Assembly: GCA_945873205.1 (NCBI GenBank)
Contig: CAMCCC010000001.1
Span: 186,001-250,000, forward strand
Direction: 5' to 3'
DNA: 64,000 nt
From: an uncultured bacterium
Lineage (GTDB): Bacteria > Bacillota > Clostridia > Oscillospirales > Oscillospiraceae
Numbering within the stretch: position 1 is the first letter of the stretch; each line of letters starts with the position of its first letter. Shown here piece by piece: positions 50,683-59,736 of the stretch. Both the position numbers and the translations under genes were made by a program. The notes under the pieces were generated by a model. That model made no database searches. It saw only the letters and a list, made by a program, of their open reading frames with translations, and had not been told where the DNA came from.

Positions 50683-51550
50683 CCGGCGCCTCCAGAGACA
50701 GGCGGCCCAGCTTCCCGTCATGGTATTCGCCCAGGAGGGTGTTGGCCATACGCTCAATATCATACTCGCCACGGGACACCAGGAAGCCACGTTTTTTGGC
50801 TGCCTGCTCCAGCAGCTCAAAACCGTTCATCTCCGGGTCGGGCTGGAACTTATAGCGGTCCACAATGGCCTGGGGGTACATCTGCCGCAGGCGGAGCATG
50901 AAATTGGCAGCCAGGGTCTCCTTATCCAGCACGTCGGCCTTGATGGCGTTGGTGATGGCCAGCATCTCCCCCACCTCCTGACTGTCAAACCGGGGCCAGA
51001 GAATACCGGGTGTATCCAGCAGGTCAAGGCCGGCATCAATGTTGATCCACTGCTTGCCCCGGGTGACGCCAGGCTTATCCCCGGCGATGGCGGCCTTACG
51101 GCTGGCCACCTTGTTGATGAAGGTGGATTTTCCCACGTTGGGGATGCCAAGGATCATGACCCGCAGGGGGCGGCCCACCTGGCCCTTGGCCTCATATTCT
51201 TTGATCTTATCCGCCAGCAGGCGGCGGATGGCCGGAGCAAAGCCGTTGACGCCCTTGCCGGTTCTGGCATCCGTTTCCAGGATGGCCATACCCTGAGCCT
51301 CGAAATACTTCCGCCAGCGGGCGGTAATGGTGGGGTCCGCCAGGTCGGTACGGTTAAGAATGACCAGGCGGGGCTTGTCCCCCGCCAGACGGTCAATATC
51401 CGGGTTGCGGCTGGACCGGGGGATGCGGGCATCCAGAATCTCGCAGACGGCATCCACCAGCTTCAGGTTTTCCTCGATCATCCGCTGGGCCTTGGTCATG
51501 TGGCCGGGAAACCACTGGATATTCATTTTTTCATACTGATTATCCATCAT
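50675..51550 (-). CDS. rbgA: ribosome biogenesis GTPase RbgA/YlqF
   Basis: A 291-residue circularly permuted GTPase needed for late 50S assembly. Motif order is G4 (LNRTDLAD), G1 (GIPNVGKSTFINK, ~133-147) then G3 (DTPGILWP). The N-terminal IQWFPGHMTKAQRMIEE signature. The C-terminal domain binds the 50S subunit. It overlaps lepB by four bases and precedes rnhB. Confidence 0.95.
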   Translation of the reverse strand: MMDNQYEKMNIQWFPGHMTKAQRMIEENLKLVDAVCEILDARIPRSSRNPDIDRLAGDKPRLVILNRTDLADPTITARWRKYFEAQGMAILETDARTGKGVNGFAPAIRRLLADKIKEYEAKGQVGRPLRVMILGIPNVGKSTFINKVASRKAAIAGDKPGVTRGKQWINIDAGLDLLDTPGILWPRFDSQEVGEMLAITNAIKADVLDKETLAANFMLRLRQMYPQAIVDRYKFQPDPEMNGFELLEQAAKKRGFLVSRGEYDIERMANTLLGEYHDGKLGRLSLEAPDE

Positions 51551-52128
51551 TTGACTGCCCTCACCTGGGACAGCGGATAGACCACCGCATAGGCCCTGCC
51601 GAGGATGAGGCGGGTATCCACCATGCCGATCTCTTTCTTGCGGCTGTCAGTGGAGGCGTTGCGGTTATCGCCCATGACAAAGACGCAGCCTTCCGGAACG
51701 GTCTGGGGGCCGATAAAGTCAATCTTATTGGTGGTCGGCTCCATGATGTAGTCTTCCTCGATGGGAACGCCGTCCACATAGACGATACCGTGGTCAAAGT
51801 CCATATTGATGACCTGCCCCTCGGTGGCAATGACACGCTTGACCAGCGCCCGCTCCGGGTCATACTCATCTTTTTTGAAAACCACCACGTCACCAACCTT
51901 GGGCTCATAGAACAGGCCGGAAACCAACATTTTATCGTTGTTATTCAGAGTGGGGTTCATGGATGTGCCCCGGACGTCAATCAGCCGGATGAAAAAGGCG
52001 AAGATGACCACGCAGGTGATCAGCGCCACGCTGAGGCAATAAATCCAGTCATAAATCTCCCGGCGGGACTTCTCCCGCGGGGTCAGTTCAGGCAGCTCTG
52101 CATTTGTTTTTTTCGTGTGTTTGCTCAT
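51547..52128 (-). CDS. lepB: signal peptidase I
   Basis: Membrane-anchored serine peptidase that removes signal peptides. One N-terminal span (~30-48, YCLSVALITCVVIFAFFI), catalytic Ser56 in RGTSMNPTL, Lys97 in RALVKRVIATEGQ, and the GDNRNASTDSRKKEIG box. The ATG at 52128 (MSKHTKK) with GGAGATTGGC is preferred over the ATG at 52140. It has its own promoter. Confidence 0.95.
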   Translation of the reverse strand: MSKHTKKTNAELPELTPREKSRREIYDWIYCLSVALITCVVIFAFFIRLIDVRGTSMNPTLNNNDKMLVSGLFYEPKVGDVVVFKKDEYDPERALVKRVIATEGQVINMDFDHGIVYVDGVPIEEDYIMEPTTNKIDFIGPQTVPEGCVFVMGDNRNASTDSRKKEIGMVDTRLILGRAYAVVYPLSQVRAVK

Positions 52129-52160
52129 GCCAATCTCCATTCCACATAAAGATTCATCAT

Positions 52161-52190
52161 ATTATACACCCAATCCCCCCAGTTAAGCAA
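52161..52190 (-). promoter_or_regulatory. sigma-A promoter of the lepB-rbgA-rnhB-yraN operon
   Basis: Minus strand TTGCTT, 18-base spacer, TATAAT. Confidence 0.7.
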
Positions 52191-52213
52191 CTCCTTTATG
52201 CATCTTATTTCTC

Positions 52214-52243
52214 TTGAAAGGCCGGAAGGGAATATGGTATGAT
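52214..52243 (+). promoter_or_regulatory. sigma-A promoter of the plus-strand glycosyltransferase pair
   Basis: TTGAAA, 18-base spacer ending TGG, TATGAT. The first ATG is at 52272. Confidence 0.65.
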
Positions 52244-52271
52244 AGGCAGAGCAAGACAAGGGAGTGGGCGC

Positions 52272-53258
52272 ATGACAAAACTCAGCATTGTGATTCCTGT
52301 GTACAATGTGGAAAAGTATCTGGCAAAATGCCTGGATTCGGTGATCTACCCGGGACTGGATGGCTACGAGGTGATCGTTGTAAATGACGGCTCCACCGAT
52401 GGCTCCGGGGCCATTGCGGCGGACTACGCAAAGCGTTACCCTTCCCTGATTCGGCTGATCCAGCAGGAAAACGGCGGTTTGGGCGCAGCGAGAAACACTG
52501 GGTTGGAGGCTGCGGAAGGCGAATTCGTGTGCTTTCTGGACAGCGACGACTGGCTGCGGGAGAACGCGGTGCCGGAAATGCTGGCAAAACTGGAAGAGGA
52601 TTTTGACATCTGCGTCTTCGGGATGCTCTCCGTGACGGAGGCGGGGGTGGTGCTGGACGACATCCGCAGCTGCCCCAAGGAGGGGCCGGTGGCGCTGAAG
52701 GATTTCCCGGAGCTGCTGCTGTGCCCGCCCTCCGGCTGCAACAAGCTCTGCCGCCGCAGCCTGTTTATGGACAGCGGGCTGCGCTTCCCCGGGCGAGTCT
52801 GGTATGAGGATCTGCGCACGATGCCAAAGCTGTACCTGTTGACGGACCGCATTGTGGCGGACAGCCGGCAATGGTATGTGTATTTGCAGCGTTCCGGCTC
52901 CATCATCAATTCCGCCAATTTGAAGCGCAATCTGGAGCTGATTGACGCCATAGAGGATCTGAGCCAATACTACAAAGGCAAAGGGCAATATGAAGTCTAT
53001 CAAAACGAATTCACCTACATCGCCTTTTTTAACCAGTTTCTGGTGGCGCCGGTGCGGATTTGTATGGCAGACCCGCAAAGCCCGGTGCTGGATGAGCTGG
53101 TGGACGATTTTCTGGAAAAGCACCCGGACTTCCGGCAGAACCCCTATGTGAAGGCGGCGCCCAAGAAGTACCAGCTGCTGAGCCGGTTGATGGAAAAGAA
53201 ACGGTACGGCGCCGTGCGTTTCCTGATGGGGCTTAACAGCAAAGTCAAGCATAAGTGA
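52272..53258 (+). CDS. GT2-family glycosyltransferase (A)
   Basis: A 328-residue inverting GT-A transferase. LSIVIPVYNVEKYLAKCLDSV, then VIVVNDGSTDGSG (UDP-binding Asp), LGAARNTGLEAAEGEFVCFLDSDDWL with the DxD-type metal motif SDD, ending at ~115, followed by a ~200-residue helical C-terminal region whose last part (FRQNPYVKAAPKKYQLL) is shared with the next gene. Adds a sugar to a cell-surface polymer. ATG at 52272 is used; the track ORF begins too early. The two plus-strand genes are separated by ten bases. Confidence 0.9.
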   Translation: MTKLSIVIPVYNVEKYLAKCLDSVIYPGLDGYEVIVVNDGSTDGSGAIAADYAKRYPSLIRLIQQENGGLGAARNTGLEAAEGEFVCFLDSDDWLRENAVPEMLAKLEEDFDICVFGMLSVTEAGVVLDDIRSCPKEGPVALKDFPELLLCPPSGCNKLCRRSLFMDSGLRFPGRVWYEDLRTMPKLYLLTDRIVADSRQWYVYLQRSGSIINSANLKRNLELIDAIEDLSQYYKGKGQYEVYQNEFTYIAFFNQFLVAPVRICMADPQSPVLDELVDDFLEKHPDFRQNPYVKAAPKKYQLLSRLMEKKRYGAVRFLMGLNSKVKHK

Positions 53259-53268
53259 GGAAAAGAAC

Positions 53269-54285
53269 ATGCCAAAGCTCAGCGTGATCATACCCGTATA
53301 CAACGTGGAGGACTATATCGCCAAATGTCTGGACTCGGTGGTGGAGCCGGGCCGGCAGCGGCTGGCCGCAGGACGGGAGCCGGGCTATGAGGTGATCATT
53401 GTCAACGACGGCACCCAGGACCGCTCGGCAGAGATCGCGGAAAGCTATGTCCGGGACTGTCCCGGCTTTGTGCAGATGATCAGCATCGAAAACAGCGGCC
53501 AGGGCCAGGCACGGAACGTGGGCATTGACGCGGCAACAGGTGAATTTCTCTACTTTATCGACAGCGACGACTACCTGATTCCCGGAGGCATGGAGGAAAT
53601 TCTTTCCCTGACGGAGCAGGATTTTGACATCTGCATTTTCGATTCCATCGCCGTGAATACCGAGGGGCGGGAGCTGAAATATATGGCAGGGTGCAAGCGT
53701 CGGGAAACGCTGTCGCTGGAGGAGTACCCGGAGCTGCTGCTGGAGGGGCCGGACGTCTGGAACAAAGTCTTTCGGCGGAGCCTGTTCACGGACAATGGAA
53801 TCCGTTTTACGCCCCGGGTCTGGTTTGAAGATCTGCGGACAATACCCAAGCTATACGCTTTCACGGACAAAATCCTGTACATTCCCAAGGCGCTGCACCG
53901 CTATGTGCAGAGGCCCGGCTCCGTCACCAACACCCAGAAGGTGCGGCGGAATCTGGAGATCATCCCGGCGGTGGATGAGCTGATTGATTTCTACAAGAGC
54001 CAGGGCCGCTATGAGCAGCTGCGTGACGTGCTGGAATACTTGGCTTTTCACTGCGTATTTCTCACCTCCTCGGTGCGGGCCAACCTGGCGGACCGGAAAA
54101 GCCCGGTGCAGGAGGAGTTGATGCAGGACTTCCTGCAAAAATTCCCGGACTACCGGCAAAACCCCTATGTAAAAAACATGAGCCGGCAGCACAAGCTATT
54201 GGATCATCTGCTGCGGCGGCGGATGCGGCTCTGTGTGCATCTGCTGATGACTTTAAACAATCGAATCAAGGACAAAAAACTATAA
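53269..54285 (+). CDS. GT2-family glycosyltransferase (B)
   Basis: A 338-residue relative of the gene before it. LSVIIPVYNVEDYIAKCLDSVV, VIIVNDGTQDRSAEIAES, QGQARNVGIDAATGEFLYFIDSDDYL (metal motif SDD). The C-terminal region (YRQNPYVKNMSRQHKLLDHLL) aligns with the neighbour, so the pair arose by tandem duplication with a small insertion near residue 30 (EPGRQRLAAGREPG). Starts at ATG after GAGGAAAAGAAC. Confidence 0.9.
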   Translation: MPKLSVIIPVYNVEDYIAKCLDSVVEPGRQRLAAGREPGYEVIIVNDGTQDRSAEIAESYVRDCPGFVQMISIENSGQGQARNVGIDAATGEFLYFIDSDDYLIPGGMEEILSLTEQDFDICIFDSIAVNTEGRELKYMAGCKRRETLSLEEYPELLLEGPDVWNKVFRRSLFTDNGIRFTPRVWFEDLRTIPKLYAFTDKILYIPKALHRYVQRPGSVTNTQKVRRNLEIIPAVDELIDFYKSQGRYEQLRDVLEYLAFHCVFLTSSVRANLADRKSPVQEELMQDFLQKFPDYRQNPYVKNMSRQHKLLDHLLRRRMRLCVHLLMTLNNRIKDKKL

Positions 54286-54320
54286 AAATATCGTAAGCCG
54301 GTTTCGGCTTACGATTTTTT
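54284..54320. terminator. bidirectional terminator between convergent glycan operons
   Basis: ATCGTAAGCCG/CGGCTTACGAT with a four-base loop, A- and T-runs on both sides. Confidence 0.9.
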
Positions 54321-54322
54321 CT

Positions 54323-54904
54323 TTATCGCAGAACGTCTTTCAGGCGTTCCTTCTTTTCCGCCACATAGGCGTTCTTTTTCTGAGAGATACATTTTGCAGG
54401 CAGGCCGCCCCAGGTGGTATAGGGGGTGTCAATATCTTTCAGCACCAGGGCCCCGGCGCCAATGGTCACATCGTTGGCGATGGTCACACCGCCCAACACC
54501 CGGCTGCCCAGGGTCATTTCCACATTATCCCCGATCACCGGGGTCTGGCCGTTCACATGGCCGATGCAGCAGCCGGCAGAGATGGAGAAATTCCGGCCCA
54601 CCCTGGCATGCTCATTGACAATGATATTCTGGCCATGCCAGATCACCAGGCCCTCGGCAAAGACATTCAGGGGCAGTTCGGAGCACAGTCTGTCACGCTG
54701 GCGGCGGAAACGCCAGTAGGTGAACATATAGGCCAGCTTATGCCACAGCTTTTCCCGGTTATTGTAATGATACTCTGCCTTACGGTAAAGGATCTGGAAC
54801 TTCCACAGTCTGTCGCCTATCAGGGATGGGTGTGCCTTCGTCTCCCCCCTGGCCACTTTGTCGCAAAGCAGGTAATAGTTCAAATCGTCCTTTGTTTTGA
54901 TCAT
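54323..54904 (-). CDS. hexapeptide-repeat acyltransferase (serine acetyltransferase-like)
   Basis: A 193-residue left-handed beta-helix enzyme. N-terminal helical region (~1-85) as in serine O-acetyltransferases; the C-terminal repeats read FSISAGCCIGHVNGQTPVIGDNVEMTLGSRVLGGVTIANDVTIGAGALVLKDI (six- to seven-residue turns) with a His at the active site. In this context it most likely acetylates a sugar in a surface glycan rather than making cysteine. Last gene of the minus-strand glycan operon. Confidence 0.85.
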   Translation of the reverse strand: MIKTKDDLNYYLLCDKVARGETKAHPSLIGDRLWKFQILYRKAEYHYNNREKLWHKLAYMFTYWRFRRQRDRLCSELPLNVFAEGLVIWHGQNIIVNEHARVGRNFSISAGCCIGHVNGQTPVIGDNVEMTLGSRVLGGVTIANDVTIGAGALVLKDIDTPYTTWGGLPAKCISQKKNAYVAEKKERLKDVLR

Positions 54905-54958
54905 GGGCTTACTCCTGATAATCTGTTTTTTCGGCGCTTACCCGGCGCAGGTCCGGCT

Positions 54959-55903
54959 TTATGTCTTTGTAAGCCGGGCTTTGCAATCAAGGATGGAGCG
55001 GCTCAGGCCGTACAGGCCCGCGTAGTTCAATCGCGCAATAATACGCCGGTTACGGCTTTCCTGAAGATAACTGGTACAGCGGCGCAGCGCAGGGATCTTA
55101 CTATGGGCATAACGGCGCAGTTGGGACAGGACCTGGTCCCGGTCGGGGGCGTTTTGCCGGTACACCCGGTTCATGGAATCAATGAGCACATGATTGACAA
55201 TGAAAAACTCGAATTCATCCTTAAACCCGTTGGGCAGCATATATTCTTCCAGCATGTCAAGAATGGTCAGCATGTCCAGATTCTTGGCAGAGTTATTGTT
55301 CCGCATGGTGGAGGACTGGCTCTGCCGGTAGAAATAGAGGGGTTCCCCCAGATACTCGATCCCTTTGGCCTTCAGCAGAAGAATGGCGGAAAAATAAAAG
55401 TCCTCATACCACAGCCCCACAGGGAAACGGGTGTCCCCCACCAGGGAGCGGCGGAAGATTTTATTACAGGCAGAGCCGGCGGCGGAAATCCAATGATCCT
55501 GTACCTTGGCCGAGAGTATCTGTTCACGGCCGTCACTGTATTTTTTCAGCCAGTCGCAGACCACCACGTCCGCGCCGGTTTCCTCCGCCCGCTTCCAGAG
55601 TTTTTCGTACATAGTGGCGTCGATCCAGTCGTCACTGTCGATAAAGCCCAGGTAGTCCCCTTGCGCCATGTCAATGGCAATGTTCCGGGCCCGACCCTGG
55701 CCGCCGTTTTCCACCCGCTTCAGGACGATCTTCTCCGGGTAGCGGGCGGCATACTCCGCCAGTACCTGCGCGGTACCGTCGGTGGAGCCGTCGTCGATGA
55801 GGATGATCTCATAATCCTCCATGGTCTGGCCCACCAGGGAGTCCAGACAGGGGCGGATATAGGGCAGCACATTATAGACCGGGACAATAATACTCAGCTT
55901 CAT
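54959..55903 (-). CDS. GT2-family glycosyltransferase (C)
   Basis: A 314-residue GT-A enzyme: LSIIVPVYNVLPYIRPCLDSLV, IILIDDGSTDGTAQVLAEY, QGRARNIAIDMAQGDYLGFIDSDDWID. The helical C-terminal half differs from glycosyltransferases A and B. ATG at 55903 overlaps the stop of the upstream ligase gene (TAATG), with GGAGAAAACTG before it, indicating translational coupling. Confidence 0.9.
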   Translation of the reverse strand: MKLSIIVPVYNVLPYIRPCLDSLVGQTMEDYEIILIDDGSTDGTAQVLAEYAARYPEKIVLKRVENGGQGRARNIAIDMAQGDYLGFIDSDDWIDATMYEKLWKRAEETGADVVVCDWLKKYSDGREQILSAKVQDHWISAAGSACNKIFRRSLVGDTRFPVGLWYEDFYFSAILLLKAKGIEYLGEPLYFYRQSQSSTMRNNNSAKNLDMLTILDMLEEYMLPNGFKDEFEFFIVNHVLIDSMNRVYRQNAPDRDQVLSQLRRYAHSKIPALRRCTSYLQESRNRRIIARLNYAGLYGLSRSILDCKARLTKT

Positions 55904-57384
55904 TACAGTTTTCTCCAAAGGTCGTTTTCTTCATTGTCAGGCTTCACCACAGTCTGGTAATAGATCAGCCCCAACACCAGAGACAGATACACCGACACAT
56001 TGGGCCGGCGAAGGACGGAGCCGGAGAACTGGGCCAGGCCCACCAGCAATGCAAAGGTGATGAGCAGGATGAAGTTATCCGCAGTAAAAGCAGTCTTAAA
56101 GTTTCTGAACAGCCGCCGGATGATGAGAACCACAAAGTACAGAAGGAAGGCCAGGTAGGCCCCGAAGCCCACAATGCCGTAATAGTAATAGATGGCGGGC
56201 CAATCGTTCTCCAGGTCACAGCTGCCGGTGAGCCAGATGTCGGAGACGTCGATGCCGAAGAGATGAGTTAAAGAATCGCTATGGTCCCACATGAGGGCGG
56301 CATAGGTGCTCTTGATCTGGCGGACATTGATCAGGGTCTTGGCGTCGGTGGTAAAGTCGTACTTCTGGATGATCTCATCGATGGTGAAGCGGTCAAACAT
56401 GTTGGGCATGATGCACCAGAGCATCTTGCGGTAATAGTCCTCGTACACCTGCCGCACTACAGGGTCGCTTAGCTTCTCCTCGTCGGTGAGGGCGTCAATA
56501 TCATAGCCCAGCGCCTGGAGCTTGCTCTCCACCTCGCCCTGATTCTGCTGGGCAAAGCTGGTCTGGGCGAAGCGCACCTTATACATGGGGGTAATGGGCG
56601 TGAGCACAACCGCCAGGAGCGAAAGGGCCAGGAGCATAACGACCACAGGCATTTTCAGCGCCGTTCCCTTGAGGAACTTCTCAGCGATCAGGAACAGGGC
56701 AAAGCCGGTAAATATAACGAAAACGCCAAAATAACATGCCTTGGTGCCGTTGGACAGCAGCACCACCAAGGCCAGAACAGGCACCAGAATATTGACCAGC
56801 AGCTTATCGGACTTCACAGCACAGAACACAGAGAAGGCAGCCAGAGTGACCACGATAACGCTGTTGGCACAGCGGTTATCGTCAATGACCCAGCCACTGA
56901 TCCCAAGGCCTGCGCCATAGGTCACGTTGGCCGTACCAGTGAGCCAGGACAGAGCAATGGAGGCGGCAGTGATGGCGGCGGCAAAAAACAGACCCCAATA
57001 GGCTTGGTTCCGGGTCTGCTCGTTGCGGATGCAATGCATGAAGCAGACGGCCAGAATGGGCATCTGGGCGGTCTTGGCCGCGTAGGAGATGTCAAAAGCG
57101 GCACTCACATAGCCCAGGCGCATACAGTTGAGGATATGCAACAGGCACACCAGGGCGATGGCTGCCATGGACAGGACAAAGCGTTTCTTCTCCTTCAGGG
57201 TAAAGAGCAGGTACAGCGGCAGAAGCAGCATGATGGCCAGGCGGATATAGCCCGCCAGGGTGCCGTCCGGGCTCTTGGTCCAGAAGGCCAGCACATCCAG
57301 CAGGGGCTGGATGACAATGAGCAGCATCAGCCAGTGGTTGCGGACAAAGGTCCCTATTGCGTTGAGCATCGTTTCATTCTTCAT
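55903..57384 (-). CDS. O-antigen ligase/polymerase-like membrane protein
   Basis: A 493-residue protein with ~11 spans (WLMLLIVIQPLLDVLAFW; GYIRLAIMLLLPLYLLFTL; NFILLITFALLVGLAQFSG) and a large external loop (~300-395) containing DRFTIDEIIQKYDFTTD, the layout of Wzy/WaaL-type enzymes that join repeat units to lipid acceptors. A role in assembly of the repeat made by the neighbouring transferases is inferred. Overlaps the GT4-GT4 gene upstream by 11 bases. Confidence 0.8.
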   Translation of the reverse strand: MKNETMLNAIGTFVRNHWLMLLIVIQPLLDVLAFWTKSPDGTLAGYIRLAIMLLLPLYLLFTLKEKKRFVLSMAAIALVCLLHILNCMRLGYVSAAFDISYAAKTAQMPILAVCFMHCIRNEQTRNQAYWGLFFAAAITAASIALSWLTGTANVTYGAGLGISGWVIDDNRCANSVIVVTLAAFSVFCAVKSDKLLVNILVPVLALVVLLSNGTKACYFGVFVIFTGFALFLIAEKFLKGTALKMPVVVMLLALSLLAVVLTPITPMYKVRFAQTSFAQQNQGEVESKLQALGYDIDALTDEEKLSDPVVRQVYEDYYRKMLWCIMPNMFDRFTIDEIIQKYDFTTDAKTLINVRQIKSTYAALMWDHSDSLTHLFGIDVSDIWLTGSCDLENDWPAIYYYYGIVGFGAYLAFLLYFVVLIIRRLFRNFKTAFTADNFILLITFALLVGLAQFSGSVLRRPNVSVYLSLVLGLIYYQTVVKPDNEENDLWRKL

Positions 57385-59596
57385 TTTCGATCACCGAATA
57401 CCATTTCTCCGCTACATTTTCCCGGGAGAATTGTTTTGCTTCTTCCATGGCTTTCTCCCCCATTCGGCGCAGCAGCGCAGGGTCAGCCATCATTTCCAGC
57501 ATCCGCTGCTCATAGAGGGCCTGGTCTCCTTCCGGCACCAGGTAGCCGTCCTGCCCCTGGTGGACGATGAAGCCGGGGCCTACCCGCACGTCATAGGCCA
57601 GGATGGGCAGGGCGCAGCTCTGGGCCTCCAGCAGCACAAAGGGGAAGCCCTCCGAGCGGGAGGACATGGCAAAGAAGGAGGCAGCGCACATCTCCTGCTC
57701 CACTTCCCTGCCGTTTTTCCGCCCGGCAAGGATGATGTATTCCTCAGCATCCAGCTCCCGCACCAGGGTGTGGAGCTTTTCCTCGTCCTCTCCGTCGCCC
57801 AGGATGCGAAGGGTCCAATCCGGGGCCCGGTCATGGATATGGGCAAACTGGCGGATCAGCAGGTCAAAGCGTTTGACTTCCGTAAGGCGGCCGGCGGCAA
57901 GGACGGTTTTTTCCCGTGGGGCGGCAAGCGGGTCGGCAGGATAACGCTCCAGGAAGTTGGGGATGTAGACCAGCCTGGTGTGGCTGTTATGCCCCTGCAT
58001 CAGCTCCGCCGCTTCTTTAACCAGCTGGGGCGTCAGCAAAGCCAGCACATCGATGCCGTCATACTGCTTCTGAAAGCCACGGACGTACTTCTTTTCAAAG
58101 CGGTGGTCATGGTGCAGCTGGCCGATTTTCAGCACCGCGGGGGCGCCGTATTTGGAAAGCTGCACGTTATCCTCATGGCGGGTGGTGATGAGCACACCGT
58201 CGGTGACGGACTGGATGATCCGTTTTACGGCCCGCTTTTTGCCCAGGAGGATCTTCACGCTGCGGATGCTCTCCCGCACAAAGCGGATGGGGTGCAGGCC
58301 ACGGAGGGTGGCCTTCCATTCCTCCCGGTTGGGAATATCCCGCAGCATGTACAGGACGTGCACCCGGCTGTCCACCGGGAAGGCCGGGGAGCCGGGCATA
58401 TTGTAGACGCTGAACAGGTTCACCTCATAGCGCTGGGCAAAGAGGTTGGCCATGCTGATGATAGCCTTTTCCACGCCGCCCACGCCCAGGTGCAGGGCGA
58501 TGATGTTGACGGTCTTTTTCCGGGGGGCCATTTCCACCTTGGGCTCCGCCAGCTGCTTGATGCGGCGGATGATCTCCGCGTTATATTCATGCAGATCATC
58601 CCGGGTTTTAGGCACGCGGCGGGCGGAGACAATGGCGGAGACGATATCCTCATACCCTTCCAGGCCCTCGCTGTATTTTTCCAGGTTCTTGGTGCAATAC
58701 AGGGGCAGGCCCAGGGCCTTGGCCTCCATCACATTCAATGGCTGGCCCTCATAGCGGGAGGTAGAGACGAAGGCATCCATCTTGTCCATGTACTGGAAGG
58801 GATTGGTCTGCTGGCCCAGGAAAGTGACCTTATCCGTCAGGCCCAGGCTGTCCCGCTGGTACTCCAGAAAGAAGCGCTTATCCCCGTCGCCGATGATATA
58901 CAGGTGCAAATCATCCCGCTGGCGGCTGGCCCTGGCGAAAACATCCAGCATGATGTCGTAGCCCTTCTGGTGGCAGAGGCGGCCAATGGCCACAAAGTTC
59001 ATTTTATTGGGGTCCGGGGCAAAATCCGTGGTCTCCCGGGCTTTGGTATAGATTTCACCTGTATCAATGGTGTTTTGGATGACGGTGAACTTGGCCGGGT
59101 CAAAGATGCCGGCGCTGGCCATGAAGGGCTCGATCACGCCCTGAGATACCCCCACAAAGCCATCATAATACTTGAATTTATCCTTAAAGTTATGCCACAG
59201 CACCCGGTACTTCCATTCATTCTCCAGCTTGACGGAGACATTGTTATGGATCCACATGACCCGGCGCCTGGCAGGAACGGTGAGCGCCCCCAGGGCGCAG
59301 GAGAACTGGTAGGAATTGAAGTCCACTGCCAGGTCATACTCCCCGCAATCCCCAAAGTCCAGGCTGACCATGGTTTTGGCGGTATCAAAGGGGATAAAGG
59401 AGCAGATGCGGGGAATGTGCTTCAGATACTTGATATTCAACTGGGGCGGGAAATCCACCTTCCAGAAAGAGCGCCTGTCCGACAGGTAGAGGTCCACCTG
59501 AAAATGCTCATAATCAAAATTCCGCAGGAGGTTCACCAGAGACTTCTGGATGCCGCCCACGTCAAGATTATCCTGAAAGAATGCGATTCTTTTCAT
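57374..59596 (-). CDS. double GT4-family glycosyltransferase (two catalytic domains in one chain)
   Basis: A 740-residue protein with two GT-B modules in tandem. Module 1 (~1-370): LDVGGIQKSLVNLLRNF, VGVSQGVIEPF, FVAIGRLCHQKGYDIMLDVFARA, and the retaining-GT nucleotide motif STSRYEGQPLNVMEAKALGLPL. Module 2 (~372-740): ALHLGVGGVEKAIISMANLF, VLAAGRLTEVKRFDLLIRQFA, and SSRSEGFPFVLLEAQSCALPILAYD. Both keep the E-x7-E pattern, so both look active. It probably transfers two sugars sequentially in the surface-glycan pathway. First gene of the operon. Confidence 0.9.
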   Translation of the reverse strand: MKRIAFFQDNLDVGGIQKSLVNLLRNFDYEHFQVDLYLSDRRSFWKVDFPPQLNIKYLKHIPRICSFIPFDTAKTMVSLDFGDCGEYDLAVDFNSYQFSCALGALTVPARRRVMWIHNNVSVKLENEWKYRVLWHNFKDKFKYYDGFVGVSQGVIEPFMASAGIFDPAKFTVIQNTIDTGEIYTKARETTDFAPDPNKMNFVAIGRLCHQKGYDIMLDVFARASRQRDDLHLYIIGDGDKRFFLEYQRDSLGLTDKVTFLGQQTNPFQYMDKMDAFVSTSRYEGQPLNVMEAKALGLPLYCTKNLEKYSEGLEGYEDIVSAIVSARRVPKTRDDLHEYNAEIIRRIKQLAEPKVEMAPRKKTVNIIALHLGVGGVEKAIISMANLFAQRYEVNLFSVYNMPGSPAFPVDSRVHVLYMLRDIPNREEWKATLRGLHPIRFVRESIRSVKILLGKKRAVKRIIQSVTDGVLITTRHEDNVQLSKYGAPAVLKIGQLHHDHRFEKKYVRGFQKQYDGIDVLALLTPQLVKEAAELMQGHNSHTRLVYIPNFLERYPADPLAAPREKTVLAAGRLTEVKRFDLLIRQFAHIHDRAPDWTLRILGDGEDEEKLHTLVRELDAEEYIILAGRKNGREVEQEMCAASFFAMSSRSEGFPFVLLEAQSCALPILAYDVRVGPGFIVHQGQDGYLVPEGDQALYEQRMLEMMADPALLRRMGEKAMEEAKQFSRENVAEKWYSVIENEE

Positions 59597-59631
59597 TCAG
59601 ACACCCTCACAAATCATTCGTACGTCAGTTC

Positions 59632-59660
59632 ATTTTACCGCAAAAGCAGCATTCTGTAAA
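59632..59660 (-). promoter_or_regulatory. sigma-A promoter of the minus-strand glycan operon
   Basis: Minus strand TTTACA, 17-base spacer, TAAAAT, ~35 bases before the GT4-GT4 ATG. Confidence 0.6.
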
Positions 59661-59691
59661 GTTCGGAATTTATTTTGCACAAACAGCAGCG

Positions 59692-59725
59692 CAAAACAAA
59701 AGGCAGCCCCGAAAACGGGACTGCC
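59692..59725 (-). terminator. terminator of rplS
   Basis: Minus strand GGCAGTCCCG/CGGGGCTGCC with a TTTT loop, then TTTTGTTTTG. Confidence 0.85.
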
Positions 59726-59736
59726 ATTTTGCTTTG

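Noticed and set aside
57260-59659. 799-residue plus-strand ORF
   Set aside because: Lies opposite the double GT4 gene, which has clear motifs and a promoter; shadow frame.
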